NCBI GenBank assembly: GCA_038049695.1
Contig: CP142460.1
Location: 37,482,001-37,546,000 of the forward strand
Source of the DNA: Cinnamomum chago
Lineage: Eukaryota > Streptophyta > Magnoliopsida > Laurales > Lauraceae
Reading direction: 5' to 3'
DNA length: 64,000 bases
Both the position numbers and the translations under genes were made by a program. The notes beneath the pieces were generated by a model. That model searched no databases, had not been told where the DNA came from, and was given only the letters and a program-made list of their open reading frames with translations. Position 1 is the first letter of the stretch. Every line of letters begins with the position of its first letter. Shown piece after piece: positions 24,101-35,969 of the stretch.

Positions 24101-24706
24101 GCATTCTATGATAACTTGTATAAGGTACTTGCCTCAAATCCGGATTGCAAATGAAAATGGCAAGAGAAAGTCCTTAGGAGATTGTAGCAATAATAGGTAG
24201 GAGGCGACCCCCCCTTCTTCTTGAATTTAGGGTTTTGGTGAACTAGGGTTTTAGCTAGGGTTTTGTGAAATGAGAGATAAATGAGGGATAATTAAAAGTG
24301 AATTTAGGGTTCATTTCCCAATGCAATAGTTTAACTTTTATAGGCTAGGGTTTTTGGGACAATTACCAAAAGGGCATTTTAGTTTGTATAGGAATGTGGA
24401 TAAGAACTTGGGCATTTAGGTCATTTGGTGGAAATTCTAGAATGTTCTCAAGTGTGGAAAACCCCCTTATAAAAACCTATTTACTAGTAAGGGCCTCAAC
24501 ACCTAAAACCCTACAAAAATTATAAAAAGACACCATATAAATCTATAAAATACACAATAAGCCTAAATCCTATAAAAGAGGCTAAAACTTAGAAAAATAT
24601 CTATCTACCCTTACTAATCCATATTAATTAGCATAATTAACAATAAATGATATAATTATAATATTCAAATTCAAAAGTGAGGGTCCACAAGGGGTGGGGC
24701 CTCACA
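21192..24706 (-). mobile_element. 3' LTR of chromovirus element B
   Basis: On the minus strand it starts TGTGAGGCCCCACCCC (24706), directly after the polypurine tract of B. A second terminus, ending GGGGTCACGACA, is at 21192, very like the K-family LTR end. It has a TATAAAAG box (24342-24335). No coding sequence; much of 22600-24600 is AT-rich with GGGCCC-type words at 23280-23760. The 3' edge might be 20788 instead. Confidence 0.65.
24335..24342 (-). promoter_or_regulatory. TATA box (TATAAAAG) in the LTR of element B
   Basis: TATAAAAG on the minus strand about 365 bp after the LTR start, preceded by GCC and followed by TTAAAC. Position fits the U3 promoter of a long-LTR gypsy element. Confidence 0.55.
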
Positions 24707-26572
24707 TCTCTCCCTCCTTTAAAACATTTGGTCCCCAAATGTAAAAAACAAAGTAAGAACATACCTGAGGTAATAAGTGTGGATAGTCCTTCATCACTTG
24801 ATCTCGTAACTCCCACGTAGCCTCTTCTGGGGTGTGGTGCTCCCACTGGACCTTCACCCAATGAATGGTTCGAGTCCGGAGCACCTGCTCCTTGGTGTCG
24901 ATAACAGCAATGAGTCTGGCGATGTATGAAGCGTCTGGCTAGATATCGAGTGGCTGATGATGAAGAATATGCGTAGGGTCCTCCACGTACTTCTTTAGCA
25001 TAGAGACATGAAAGACATCGTGTACTCCCGACAACTCTGGCGGTAGCTGAAGCTTGTAAGCAACATCTCCGATCCTTAACCTAATCTCAAATGGCCTGAC
25101 GTATCTCCGCGCTAGCTTACCCTTCTCACCAAACCTAAGGGTACCTCTGGTTGTGGAAACCTTCAAGAATACCTTGTTTCCCTTCTGGAACTCGAGAGGT
25201 CTACGGTGGTTGTCTGCATAGCTCTTCTGGCGACTGCGATTGATCTTCAAATTCTTTACTATTAGTTGGATCTTCTCGCTGGTGTCGCTGACTAAGGATG
25301 GTCCATGAAAACTCTTGACACCAACTTCTTCCCAACAGACTGGGGTCTTACATCTTCTGTCGTACAAAGCCTCGAAAGGTGCCACCTTGATAATTGAATG
25401 GTAGCTGTTGTTGTAGGCAAACTCGCAAAGTGGTAGACGGTCTTCCCAATTCTCCATATAATCCAAGACACAAGCTCTCAACATGTCCTCTAATGTCTGG
25501 TTGGTGCGCTCGGTCTGTCCGTCCATCTGTGGATGGTAAGCAGTGCTGAAGCTTAACTTGGTACCCAAAGCCTATTGTAGGCTCTCCCAGAAGTGAGAAG
25601 TGAAACGCTGGTCTCTGTCTGATACGATTGAAGCTGGAACTCCGTGCAAGGAGACAATCTCTTCCACGTACAACTTAGCTAGGACGTCGAGTCCTGCTCT
25701 CATCGAGACTGGCAAGAAATGAGCTGACTTAGTCAGTCGATCAACAATAACCCATATGCCATCATGGCGTCTCCTAGTAGCTGGAAGTCCTACGATGAAG
25801 TCCATGGTAATATGCTCCCACTTCCACTTGGGTATATCAAGATGTTGTAGTAGTCCAGGCGGCTTCTGGTGTTCGGCCTTGATCTGATGGCACATCAAGC
25901 ATCTAGAAACATAGCGTGCGATCTCTTTCTTCATGTTGTTCCACCAGTAGTAGTTCCTCATGTTCTGGTACATCTTGGTGTTGCCGGGGTGAATTGAATA
26001 TCTACTATGATGCGCATCTGTTAGGATCTCGTCCTTCAGCTCCGAAATATCTGGCACACACAATCTGTCCTGATAGTAGAGCACTCCACCAATCAATCTG
26101 AACTCTGGCCTTTGGTCAATATGCCCGATCACTCTAACAAGCTTTGGATCGTTGCATTGACTGTCCTTGACCTTTCCTAGTAACTCTGGTTCCCATGCGG
26201 GCATGATAGCGAGCATGACTCTCTCGCTGAGCGGCTGAAATTGGACATCTAAGTCCCTGAAGACATCGATCCACACACCCTCTGCTGCTAGAAAGCTGAC
26301 AAGGGCGGTCTTCCTACTCAAAGCGTTTGCCACGGCATTCGCCTTACCTGGATGGTATTTGACTGAGAAGTCATAATCCTTGATGTACTCCATCCATCGC
26401 CTCTGACGTTTGTTGAGATCATTCTGGGTGAACAGATACTGCAAGTTGCGGTGGTTCGAATGCACTTTAAACTTCTCCCCATAGAGATAGTGTTGCCATA
26501 TTTTCAACGCAAAAACGACCGCTGCTAGCTACAAGTCGTGCGTAGCGTATTTCTTCTCGTGTTCCTTTAGCT
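24702..26572 (-). pseudogene. RNase H (end), integrase and chromodomain of chromovirus B
   Basis: One frame runs through the whole 1.87 kb. First comes the end of RNase H ([30 protein letters not shown]), then integrase: HHCC region ([15 protein letters not shown]), first Asp in TMDFIVG, second Asp in VSDRDQRF, Glu in GQTERTNQ. The GPF-like C-terminal region ([19 protein letters not shown]) and a chromodomain-like tail (VKVQWEHHTPEEATWE) follow. Only three stops occur, all TAG (26529-26531, 25572-25574, 24939-24941). The stop after the tail uses bases of the LTR start. Upstream RT and gag are absent because LTR D1 abuts at 26573. Confidence 0.9.
24707..24720 (-). promoter_or_regulatory. Polypurine tract of element B
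   Basis: The minus strand reads AAAGGAGGGAGAGA immediately before the TGTGAGG start of the 3' LTR. This is the expected primer site for plus-strand DNA synthesis and fixes the LTR boundary. Confidence 0.75.
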
Positions 26573-27449
26573 TGAAAGTCCGGGATCCGAACCCTAGAGG
26601 GGGTGAATAGGGTGAGCTACAACTTATTAACCAATAATGCCCAATTTTAAATTCTAGAGATCAATTAGTCACAAGTGGTGATAAAGTAAATAAATGCGGA
26701 AGCTTACAAAATCAATCACCACAAAGCATGCACCATCACACAAGGATTTATAGTGGTTCAGCCTCAATGCCTACATCCACTACCGGCTTGTGATCCAACA
26801 CCCCACCGGATTTCCACTATTTATGCTTTTCAATAGGCTAAGCAATAACCTTTAGAATATGCTTTCCAAGGCTAAGCAATAACCTTTAACAATGATGTTT
26901 TTCAAGGCTTAACATCAACCTATTACACTATGCTTTTCTTAGGCTAAGAATAACCTCTTCAACCAGAAGGTTATCTCTCTCTAAGTAGTGTCTAGAATAC
27001 ACTTCATGGAGATACAGTTTAAGCTCAATTACAATGCCTCTTGATTAGGCGGATATGAAAGTGAAAATCTAATTCACTCACACACACACACATACACACA
27101 CACTATGAATGCAAAGATGAATGCACAATGTGTATGTATGATGTCCTCAATCAATTTGAAAATGAAAGCTCATAAATATATGCCAAAGGCTTTTAAAAGT
27201 TTTAGCTCATACAAACATTTATGATTGAGGAAAGAATGCTAATCACATGTTAAAAATAACATGTAAAAGATATACCTATGTATTCTAAACAAGTTGTGAA
27301 ATTCTAAGAACAAAACATGTGATGCATAAGGGTTTCAATCAAATTAACAATGTAGCTCAAAATATGTATGCTAAAAGCATTTGAAAGTGTAAAGCACAAA
27401 AAATAGATTTGATTGAAGTGAATGAACAAATCACATGTTATTTAAAAAC
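26573..27449 (-). mobile_element. Copia-type LTR D1, 3' part
   Basis: On the minus strand this piece ends with a block rich in CACCCCCTCTAGGGTTCGG, then CCCGGACTTTCA at 26573. The near-identical end of D2 lies at 37879. TGCGGAAGC is at 26695-26703. The piece is interrupted at 27450 by element C, and D1 resumes at 33119. The left flank TAGCT (26568-26572) is not repeated at the right end (34216), unlike D2, which has a perfect duplication. Confidence 0.75.
27081..27107. repeat. (CA)n microsatellite
   Basis: An interrupted CA run inside LTR D1. The homologous position of D2 (about 38349-38366) also holds a CA run of different length, so this is an ordinary slipping dinucleotide within the LTR. 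Confidence 0.9.
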
Positions 27450-27891
27450 TGCAAGACACCTACCCGAGAGAACTCGATTAGTACTAATTAAGCCGTGTGT
27501 TAGTTCTAAGCTTGATTAGTGATTTTGGCTAAGTTAGGTTTGGAATAGCTTCTGAAATAGCTTTTGGGGAATTTTGATGGTCTGGTGTTAGTGGGACCCT
27601 TGGGGGTTCCTTTTTATGACCTTGCATGCGCTTGAAGATTTATCGGAGATTTTGCATTCATTGTTTTAATCTCATCTTATTGGTATTGTTAATCCCTACA
27701 ACTTTTATGTTGATCCCGTCCCTGTTCGAGATCCCGAAACCCGATTTCATAGCCTTGAGGGCAAAACAGTCATTGTGCACAAAATCTGTACCCAGAACTT
27801 GATATTCCCGAGAACCGCGAAACATATACTTTTTGGAAACTAGATATTTCGACGATCACTTTCTCTTCTTCGTCGAATTCATTAGAAGTCC

Positions 27892-30012
27892 CCTGGGTTT
27901 AGCAGGTTATTACAGGAGGTTTGTGCAGGGATTTTCGTCGATTGCATCACCTTTGACGAAGTTGACAAGGAAGAATGTGTCATATGTGTGGACAGATCAG
28001 TGTGAAGATAGTTTTCAAGAGCTAAAGAAGAGGTTGACTACAACACCAGTCCTTACTTTACCATCTGGGAGCGGCGGTTTTACCATTTTTACCGATGCTT
28101 CGAATGTGGGACTTGGTTGTGTGTTGATGCAAGAAGGAAAAGTGATTGCATATGGATCCCGGCAGTTGAAAGATCACGAGAAGAACTATGCCACCCATGA
28201 TCTTGAGTTAGCAGCGGTTGTTTTCGCGTTGAAAATGTGGAGACATTACCTTTATGGAGAGAAGTTCGAAGTCCACTCCGATCACCGCAGCTTATAGTAC
28301 TTATTTTCTCAGAGGGAATTGAATATGAGGCAGAGAAGATGGATGGAATATATCAAGGACTATGATTTTCCAATCAAGTATCACCCGGGGAAAGCTAATG
28401 TAGTTGTCGATGCCTTGAGCAGGAAATCAGTAAGCTTGGCAAACCTAAGTGGCACTTGTATCTTTGAGCAATTTGAAGAGTTGAGTTTAGATCTACAACC
28501 ACTAAGGAAGGGTGTCTTGTTAGCTAACATGACAGTGTCAGAACCTTCTTTCATTCAGAAGATCAAGGATAGTCAGTTGCAAGATCTAGAGTTGGCCAAG
28601 ATTTCAGAGCACATAGCAGAACGTCCCGATTTCCGTATTGTTGATGGAGTTTTGTACTACCGTGACAGTCTATGCGTGCCTGACCTTGAACACTTGAGGA
28701 ATGATATCATGGCCGAAGCTCACAGTATGAAGTACTCTATGCATCTAGGCAGCACGAAGATGTATCAGAATTTTAGGGGCAGATTTTGGTGGAACAAGAT
28801 GAAGAGAGAAATTACAGCGTTTGTCTCCCGTTGTATGACTTGTCAGTTGATAAAGGCAGAACATCAGAGGCCTCCAAGATTGTTACAGCCGTTAGAGATT
28901 CCGGAATAGAAATGGTAACACATCACCATGGACTTTATTTCGGGATTACCGAGGACTAGTATAGGCAACGATGCGATATGGGTCATTGTGGACCGACTCA
29001 CCAAGTCAGCGCATTTCATTGCTATGAGGACAGGGAAGAAGATGCACATGCTACCTTTAGCAGAGTTGTTTGTCAGCGAGATCGTCAGTCGACATGGGCA
29101 GCCAGTTTCTATCACATCCGACAGAGACAGCAGATTCGTCTCGAGGTTTTGGAAGACGCTACATGAGTCTATGGGTACGAAACTACAGTTTAGCACAGCG
29201 TATCATCCGCAGACAGATGGTCAATCAGAGAGAACGATTCAAACTCTTGAGGATATGCTCTGTGCTTGTGTGTTGGATTTCAAGACCCAATGGGATGAGA
29301 CTCTACCGTTGTGTGAGTTTGCGTACAACAATAGTTACCACTCGAGCATTGGAATGGCTCCTTTTGAGGCTTTGTATGGCAGAAGGTGTAGGACACCTGT
29401 TTGTTGGGAAGAAGTGGGAATTCGCAGTTTCCATGGACCGACGATAGTCAGTGAAACCAGCGACAAAGTGAAATTGATCCAAGAACGTCTGAAAGTAGCC
29501 CGGAGTAGGTAGAAAAGCTATGCAGATTCTCATAGAAGGGATTTACAGTTCAAAGAAGGAGATAAGGTTTTCCTGAAAGTGTCACCTACGGGGGAACATT
29601 GAGATTTGGGCAAAAGGGCAAGTTATCACGGAGATACATTGGACCATATGACATTGTGAGCAAGATTGGTGATGTGGCTTATAGGTTAGCCTTACCACCT
29701 GAGCTATCCGGCGTACACAACGTTTTCCATGTGTCTATGCTGAAGAAATATGTCCCCGATCCTTCACATGTGCTCCGGCACGAGCCATTAGAGATCAGAG
29801 AGGATGCTACCTATGTTGAGAAGCCTGTTCAGATCATTGATACAAAGGAGCAAGAGTTGAGGACACAGACTATTCAGTGGGTAAAGGTTCTATGGGAGAA
29901 TCATGGACCGGAAGAGGCCACGTCGGAATTACGAGATCAAGTGCAGAAGAAGTACCCACATCTTCTACCAGAGGTGAGTCTTATATTTCATTTGGTGGAC
30001 CAAATGCCCTAA
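27892..30012 (+). pseudogene. RT end, RNase H, integrase and chromodomain of element C
   Basis: Begins abruptly in the RT connection ([14 protein letters not shown]), then RNase H ([37 protein letters not shown]), integrase zinc region (CMTCQ), first Asp (TMDFISG), second Asp (TSDRDSRF), Glu (GQSERTIQ), the C-terminal RRYIGPYDIVSKIG region, and a chromodomain-like tail (VKVLWENHGPEEAT). One frame is used to about 29580 with stops at 28295-28297, 28907-28909, near 28916 and at 29510-29512. A frameshift then moves the last part to another frame (29599-30012). The closest relative in the window is element A. Confidence 0.88.
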
Positions 30013-30023
30013 GGGGTGGAGGA
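30011..30023 (+). promoter_or_regulatory. Polypurine tract of element C
   Basis: AAGGGGTGGAGGA directly before TGTAAGACCCCGACC, the start of the 3' LTR. It marks the plus-strand priming site and fixes the LTR start at 30024. Confidence 0.75.
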
Positions 30024-33000
30024 TGTAAGACCCCGACCCGAGAAAACTTGATTAGTACTAATCAAGCCGTGTGTTAGTTCTAAGCTTGATTAGTAATTTT
30101 GGCTAAGTTGGGTTTGGAATAGCTTCTGAAATAGTTTTTAGGGAATTTTGATGGTCTGGTGTTAGTGGGACCCTTGGGGGTTCCTTTTTATGACCTTGCA
30201 TGCGCTTGAAGATTTATTGGAGATTTTGCATTCATTGTTTTAATCTCATCTTATTGGTATTGTTAACCCCTACAACTTTTATGTTGATCCCGTCCCCGTT
30301 CGAGATCCCCGAAACCCGATTTCATAGCCTTTAGGGCAAAACAGTCATTGTGCACAAAATCTGTACCCAAAACTTGATATTCCCGAGAACCGCGAAACAT
30401 ATACTTTTTGGAAACTAGATATTTCGACGATCACTTTTCTCTTCTTCGTCGAATTCATTAGAAGTCCCGAAAGCCATGAATCCAGCACAATTAGATTTCT
30501 AGTGGTGGAGCCCACTCCCCATTTGTGTAAAAGGAAACCCTTTCCCCTTCCATTTCCTTTTTCCAGCACAAGAGAGTGAATCTAGGGTTTTTCCATTGCC
30601 TTCTTCTTGCTCTTGCTTTCCATCACCAAACTCACCACCAACCTTGCACAAATTGAGAGGAGGAGATCATCACCTTCTTCCTCATCACCATAGCTCTCTA
30701 TTGGTACCATTGCTAGAGAAAACCCTCCATTACAAGACTCCCTTTGAGCTCACCTTGTCCATTAGAGGACCTTGCAAGTAAGTAACCCTTCTCTTGTTCT
30801 AAAATTGTGTTCTCCTAGCTTAAGGGAATCTCCATCTTTGTTATTGAAACTTCTTTCTTCTTATTCTATGTTTTGACTCTTTAGGGTTTTATTTTGGGAT
30901 TTTCCTTGTAGCTTGGACCTTTGATTTAAAGGACTTGTTAGAGCTTTATTTTGCTTACTAGAGACCAAGGCAAGTGGATGAATGATTTTTCCTAAGCTTT
31001 CATTGACTTTGGATATTTTCCATTAATGCATATTTATTGCCTTGTTTTGAAATGAATGCTCATGATAGAGTATTAATGGTACATTTATGGTCCAGGAGAT
31101 GTGTTGGTTCATAGCATTTAATTCCTCTTGTTTTGTCTCAAATATATATCTTATGTGAAATGGTTTCCTTCTTTCTTTCCTTGTATTGAATGTGATATGG
31201 ATGGAGGAGAATGGGATGGAGGTGGTGAAAGATTTGATGTTATTTGAATGGAGTTTTAGACTCCTCATCTGATGTATAAAAGTGGCTAAAAAGGGGTTGT
31301 AGAAGGAAGAGATAGAGAGGAGCTGAACTGGTCCGGAATCAGTTTCTGGACAGTTCGCTCGAGCGAACATGACACTTCGCTCGAGCGACCTGTCCAGAGA
31401 AGGGTTCGGAGCATTCCAGTAGCTTGGTCGCTCGAGCGGACATCCCAGAACCTGTTCTAGAGAGTTGTTCGTTCGAACGCACTATAAACTTCGCTCAACC
31501 CAATGAGTTCGTTCGAGCGACCTCAACTTCACTCGAGCGAACCCACCCAGACAGCCATTCCAGAGAGCTACTCGCTCGAGCGAACTCTCTAGTCCGCTCG
31601 AGCGATGAGCCTTATGGGTGAAGGCTATGTTTGGGACAATGTTTAACTATTTCAACGTATTGGGACTATTCTTTGGGAAACCCTCCATGTCAGAGAGATT
31701 TGCTAAGTAATGTACGAGGCTATTCGTGAAAGAAACCATATCACGAAGATGTCATTTGAGGTTTTGAAAATTCGGAGTGTATAAGGAGTCCGGAATGTCC
31801 CCAAACTCAAAGAGTACCAGAGTGTTAGTAGACTGACATACGGAGTCCCTATTCACTTCAAATAGATATTTTTCCCGAAATGTCAATTGTTTACTGTACT
31901 TTATCGATCCCGAGATTTATACTACATGCCTTGTTTTTCCCGAAAGCATTGAATCACACTTGATATAGCTACTTGTCTTGAAGTGCATTGCACCACATGA
32001 AATGATAGTGTGCCCTTGAGCACCCCCGTCTTGCCCGTTTATTTATTGTACTTGATTTAATTGCATATGTCTCGATTGTATTTGACCTATGAGTCGGCAC
32101 CACTAAGCTTGGATAACCCTGTTGGTCTGATCCACCGACTTGGAGATCCCCCTCTTGTCCCGCCAGCTGCAGTTTGGATCCCGCTACCCAGTTATTACCG
32201 TGGTCTTGTCCCGATGCCGCAGATTGCTACTGTGGTCCCCGATGCCCGGCTCGCTACTGTGGTCATGTATAGTATAGTATATGTATATGTATTTATAAGA
32301 TCCACTGTTTCTCCTCACCTCGAGTGACTGAGATCAGTGCCTAGTTATTGCTCTATCACTTTGGTGATAGAGGACTTAGCTTCCTGTGGTTGCCATCTTG
32401 ATTGTTTCCCATTCCCTTGGTTACCTCTACATGTTTTATGATGCATACTCATATTTGAATAAATGTTTTATCTTGTTTAGAGAAATTGTCATTTAAACAG
32501 GTTCAAATGTTTTTAGAGAGTAATTCACGTATTTTTCATATTGTCATTGTGTTTTATCCATTTGTCAAACCGTCGTGTTTGACCTACTCTTTGGTGCTCA
32601 GGTCCCGTTGTTGGTTATCCCGAGGAGGAGCACGAGGAGACGGTCGTAGAACCGCAACAATTAGTTGAGTGGCGTGCTGATGACGTCATGTAGACGTTTG
32701 GTTGCTATGAGAGACTTTATATTTTGGGAAACTATTTAACCATTCTTTGGATTGGTATTTTGGTTATATTGGCCTGGTGGGCCTCTATTTTTGGGAAATG
32801 TAATTAAATGATATTTGTATAAACTTTAACTTACTTTGGGTAACATGCTAATGATCATTGCTCATTCTGATACGGTTTACACTTATGCTATTATCTTTAT
32901 CAATTAAGGTGGATTGAATATTTGATTTGCTACACGCTTCCGCACTTAATAGAAATGTTCATGTATGATTGTGATATCCTCACCGCAGACACCTGTGGGA

Positions 33001-33113
33001 AATTAAATAAATGTATGGAATCATTTAAATGATGTAGTATCATCATCCCTATCATCATTAATATAGTCCCGATCCCGGATCAGTCACGTGGGGTCCGGTC
33101 CGGGGTCGCGACA
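30024..33113 (+). mobile_element. 3' LTR of element C
   Basis: 3090 bp, TG...CA, close relative of solo LTR J. It contains a donor-like CAAGTAAGT (GTAAGT at 30778-30783), the palindrome array (31353-31606) and GCTTCCGCA (32936-32944). The first 440 bp are about 95 percent identical by eye to the 5' LTR stub, so the insertion is moderately old. Confidence 0.9.
31353..31606. repeat. TCGA-core palindrome array in the LTR of element C
   Basis: About nine units in the same order as LTR J. The first is a perfect 16-bp palindrome, GTTCGCTCGAGCGAAC (31353-31368). Some units have changed on both arms, for example GTTCGTTCGAACGC. Confidence 0.85.
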
Positions 33114-33118
33114 AAAAC

Positions 33119-34215
33119 CAACTTGAAAAAGATGTATATCAATGCTAAGCAAGTTGTGTGAAACTTTAAAACAAAATACATGTGATTTGTGAAGTTGTTG
33201 AATCCAAAACATAAGATTGATTTTCTTATGGTGAAAAACAACAACCAAAGATTCAACCAAGTATAGGAATCATGTTACATATAATTTCAAAGATGTTTTC
33301 ATTAACATGATTTACTTAGATACACCCATTTGAAAACTACTTGGTTTGAATCAAGGTGATGCATCCAAAACAATAAATCAATTCAAAATATATACATGTT
33401 AAGGACACAACAAATCATAGTTAACATTCTTAAAAAGATTTACTAAAAATTTAAGCAAAGCATGAAAACATATGAAAAGGAAAACTAAACTTATATAGAA
33501 GATTTTTTTATGATTCCAAGCTTTAGCTTCCCGTTTTGACCAACTAGCCTCCCTTAGCTCATTCTTCTTTGTTTGGCCTCAAAATACCTCAAGGAGTATC
33601 CCTTGGATCCTCAAATTTGGCTAAGGAATTAACTTCAATTTATAGAAAAAGTTGTCCAACGGCTAGCTTGTCGGAACTCAACGGTCATATTCCAACGGTC
33701 ATATATTTCAAAAGTTTGCTGACCGAAATACACTTGTCGGTTAACCGAACTGAAGTTCGGTCGACTGACAGGTGACCGACACTTGACCGACAACTGAACG
33801 AAGTTCCCAGAAAACACATTTTATATTCTGGAATCGGAACCGGCAGCTGACTGACAAAGGTTTGGTTGACCAAACTTTCCCTGATTATAAAGATTCGTAA
33901 AAATGAATTTTGAAAGTGAAACTTGGTCTTGGAGGTCTAAGCCATTGAATCAAGCCTGGAAACATGTTTTCAATCACTCTAAGAGTTTTAAAAACATGAA
34001 ACCTAAATGCCTAAGATGATTTGAAACTTTTAAAACCATAGGCAAGCTTGATTCAAATATCTTCTTTTGAAAACTAAACGCATCCAAATTTAAAATCAAC
34101 AATGCATGTGTAAATCAAGATTTCAGAATTTTCTAAATCAATGCATGTGTGAAAATTCGAATGATACTAAAATGATAATGCATCCATCAAATTTCAAAAC
34201 ACAAAATCCCTAACA
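33119..34215 (-). mobile_element. Copia-type LTR D1, 5' part
   Basis: Remainder of D1. On the minus strand it begins TGTTAGGGATTTTGTG at 34215 and carries a TATA-like TATAAATT (33644-33637). Sequence upstream of that TATA holds palindromes (33738-33765). With the nested element removed, D1 would be about 1.97 kb, close to D2 at about 1.9 kb. After 34215 come three bases (ATT) and then another LTR. Confidence 0.75.
33700..33860. repeat. Palindromic words upstream of the D1 TATA box
   Basis: CGGTTAACCG (33738-33747) and GTCGAC (33760-33765) sit among repeated ACCGAC/GACCGA words. The same LTR position in D2 (41970-42121) holds a stronger array built on GGTCGACC, so the block is conserved in place but not in sequence. 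Confidence 0.55.
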
Positions 34216-34218
34216 ATT

Positions 34219-35969
34219 TGTCATGCCCCACCCTTCACGCATGCATGATATTGTCTGCTTTGGCCCACGGGCTTCATGGTTTTGCTTCTGATGGGCCTCA
34301 ACCCATCAAAAGGCCTCAATCCATCAGTTGATGTAATAAATTGATTAATTTCTTTATTTATCAATACAATCATGCTTTCCTTTCATGAGATGAATGGTGA
34401 TTTATTACTAAATGCACATGACCAATACATTTGACATAATGGTTCATGAGATGAACCGGGTCCCATTAGTATATTAGATGTGATATATGTATATGGATGA
34501 GATCCACATACGGGAGACATGTGTCACAAATCTTGTACTTAAAAGTATCTTCACAACCAGTGATGAGACTGGGCATCTCATTTGATAAGGTTGCAGCACT
34601 TTGATCACTATGAGATAGTGTGATTTGTCTCGATCATCAAAATGTAAGATTCTCGATCGTCATAGTGATGGTACATTGAAAGACTATGAGAAGCACCTTA
34701 TGAAATACTGTCTCGATTTAAGGACTGCTCTCATAATTCCCTAGCAATAGGCTCTCAATCCTGAGACATTGATAAACTCAAGTTTCTATCTATTCATTTG
34801 CTTTGAGTCACCAATGAGTGATGCCAACTGTAGGTCAACACCTCGGTGTCTTGGGTACGTGATAGTAGGACTGTGGGAACATGCAATGATCAAGATGGAA
34901 TCTATCTACATTATCCCCTTGTGCCAATTAATGGATTTATCATTAGTAAGTGCGCACCCATCTCGATTAAGAGTTAATTGGATGGTACTAATGATCATTG
35001 TGATTAATTGGGGCTCAAGGATAATAAGATGTGGATCTAAGCTTGGATGGGACAGATTTATTCCAATTGATCCATGGATAATGATAGAGGGGCCTACTTG
35101 TGGTAATTGGGAAGTTTAGGGTCTTCATTATAATTTATTCCTAAGACTGGAGTTCAATTGCATTTATATAGTGGAATTATTTACAATTAACTGTGGGCCC
35201 GGATTAAACATGAGATGTGGGGTCACGTGTCCCAGTTGGAGTCAGCTTTCTAAGGAATCCCTAGTGGTCCCCACGCTAGCCCAAGTATTAGAAAGATTCT
35301 ATTCTTACTTAAACTCTAAAAGAAAGGAATTAGAAAGTTACTATTTCTATTTGAAGTGGGACTTCTAATAGTGGTAATAGTATGTTGCTAATTAGTGTGG
35401 AAGTGAGACTTCTAATACAAATTAGTAAGAGAGATAAGAGAGGAGACTTGAGGGCTATTTAAAGGGGAATACACCCCTTGGACGTCCAGCCATAAGAGTG
35501 CATGCCCAACCCTCTTTATTTGTGCAAGTGTTGCACAATTTTCTTCTCTTCTCTCTCTTCTAGCTGCCTTCTAGTTCCTTAGAGTTTCTAGTAGGGTTTT
35601 CTCTTGGAGATCCCACACATCTTCTTGAGAAAAGAGATCTGATGGAGGGTCATAGCGTGGAAGACAACATGGTCTTGGAGATCTCTAATTGCTTCGAGAA
35701 GAGTTCTTGTTCTAGTAGGTTGTCTTCTCCTCGATTAGAGCACTACCGGGCTCCAAAGGTATAATCTGCTTCTCTACTTCTTGTAGATTATTTTGTTGCA
35801 TGTAGTTGTTGATTTCTATCTTCTAGATAGGTTATATTGTTGTATATGATTGATGAGAATGAGGGATTGCATCCTGGATTGGGTTATAGCCTTCTGGATA
35901 GTTGATCCCTGAGTCAAGTGGGTCAAAAAGTTTTGAAAACCTATCCACAAGGCCCACCTACTTCCAACA
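34219..35969 (+). mobile_element. Copia-type LTR F (forward orientation)
   Basis: Starts TGTCATGCCCCACCC and ends CTACTTCCAACA (1751 bp). From about 34310 to its end it is the reverse-complement relative of the LTRs of element E (46734-48445). A TATTTAAAG box lies at 35457-35465. It is followed directly by a truncated, oppositely oriented LTR (35970-36502). Flanks CAATT and GGCCT do not match; they resemble adjacent bases (CAATT|GGCCT) of the intact E LTR, so the left junction is probably rearranged. No coding sequence. Confidence 0.65.

Larger units (their letters stand above)
27450..33113 (+). mobile_element. Deletion derivative of a chromovirus (element C)
   Basis: Complete outer boundaries: TGCAAGACACC at 27450, GGGGTCGCGACA ending 33113, and a perfect AAAAC target duplication (27445-27449 and 33114-33118). 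Only the first 442 bp or so of the 5' LTR remains (27450-27891). It is fused to the RT end/RNase H coding sequence, so the rest of the 5' LTR, PBS, gag, protease and most of RT are gone. The 3' LTR is full length (30024-33113). Because both ends and the duplication survive, the deletion happened after insertion into D1. Confidence 0.9.
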
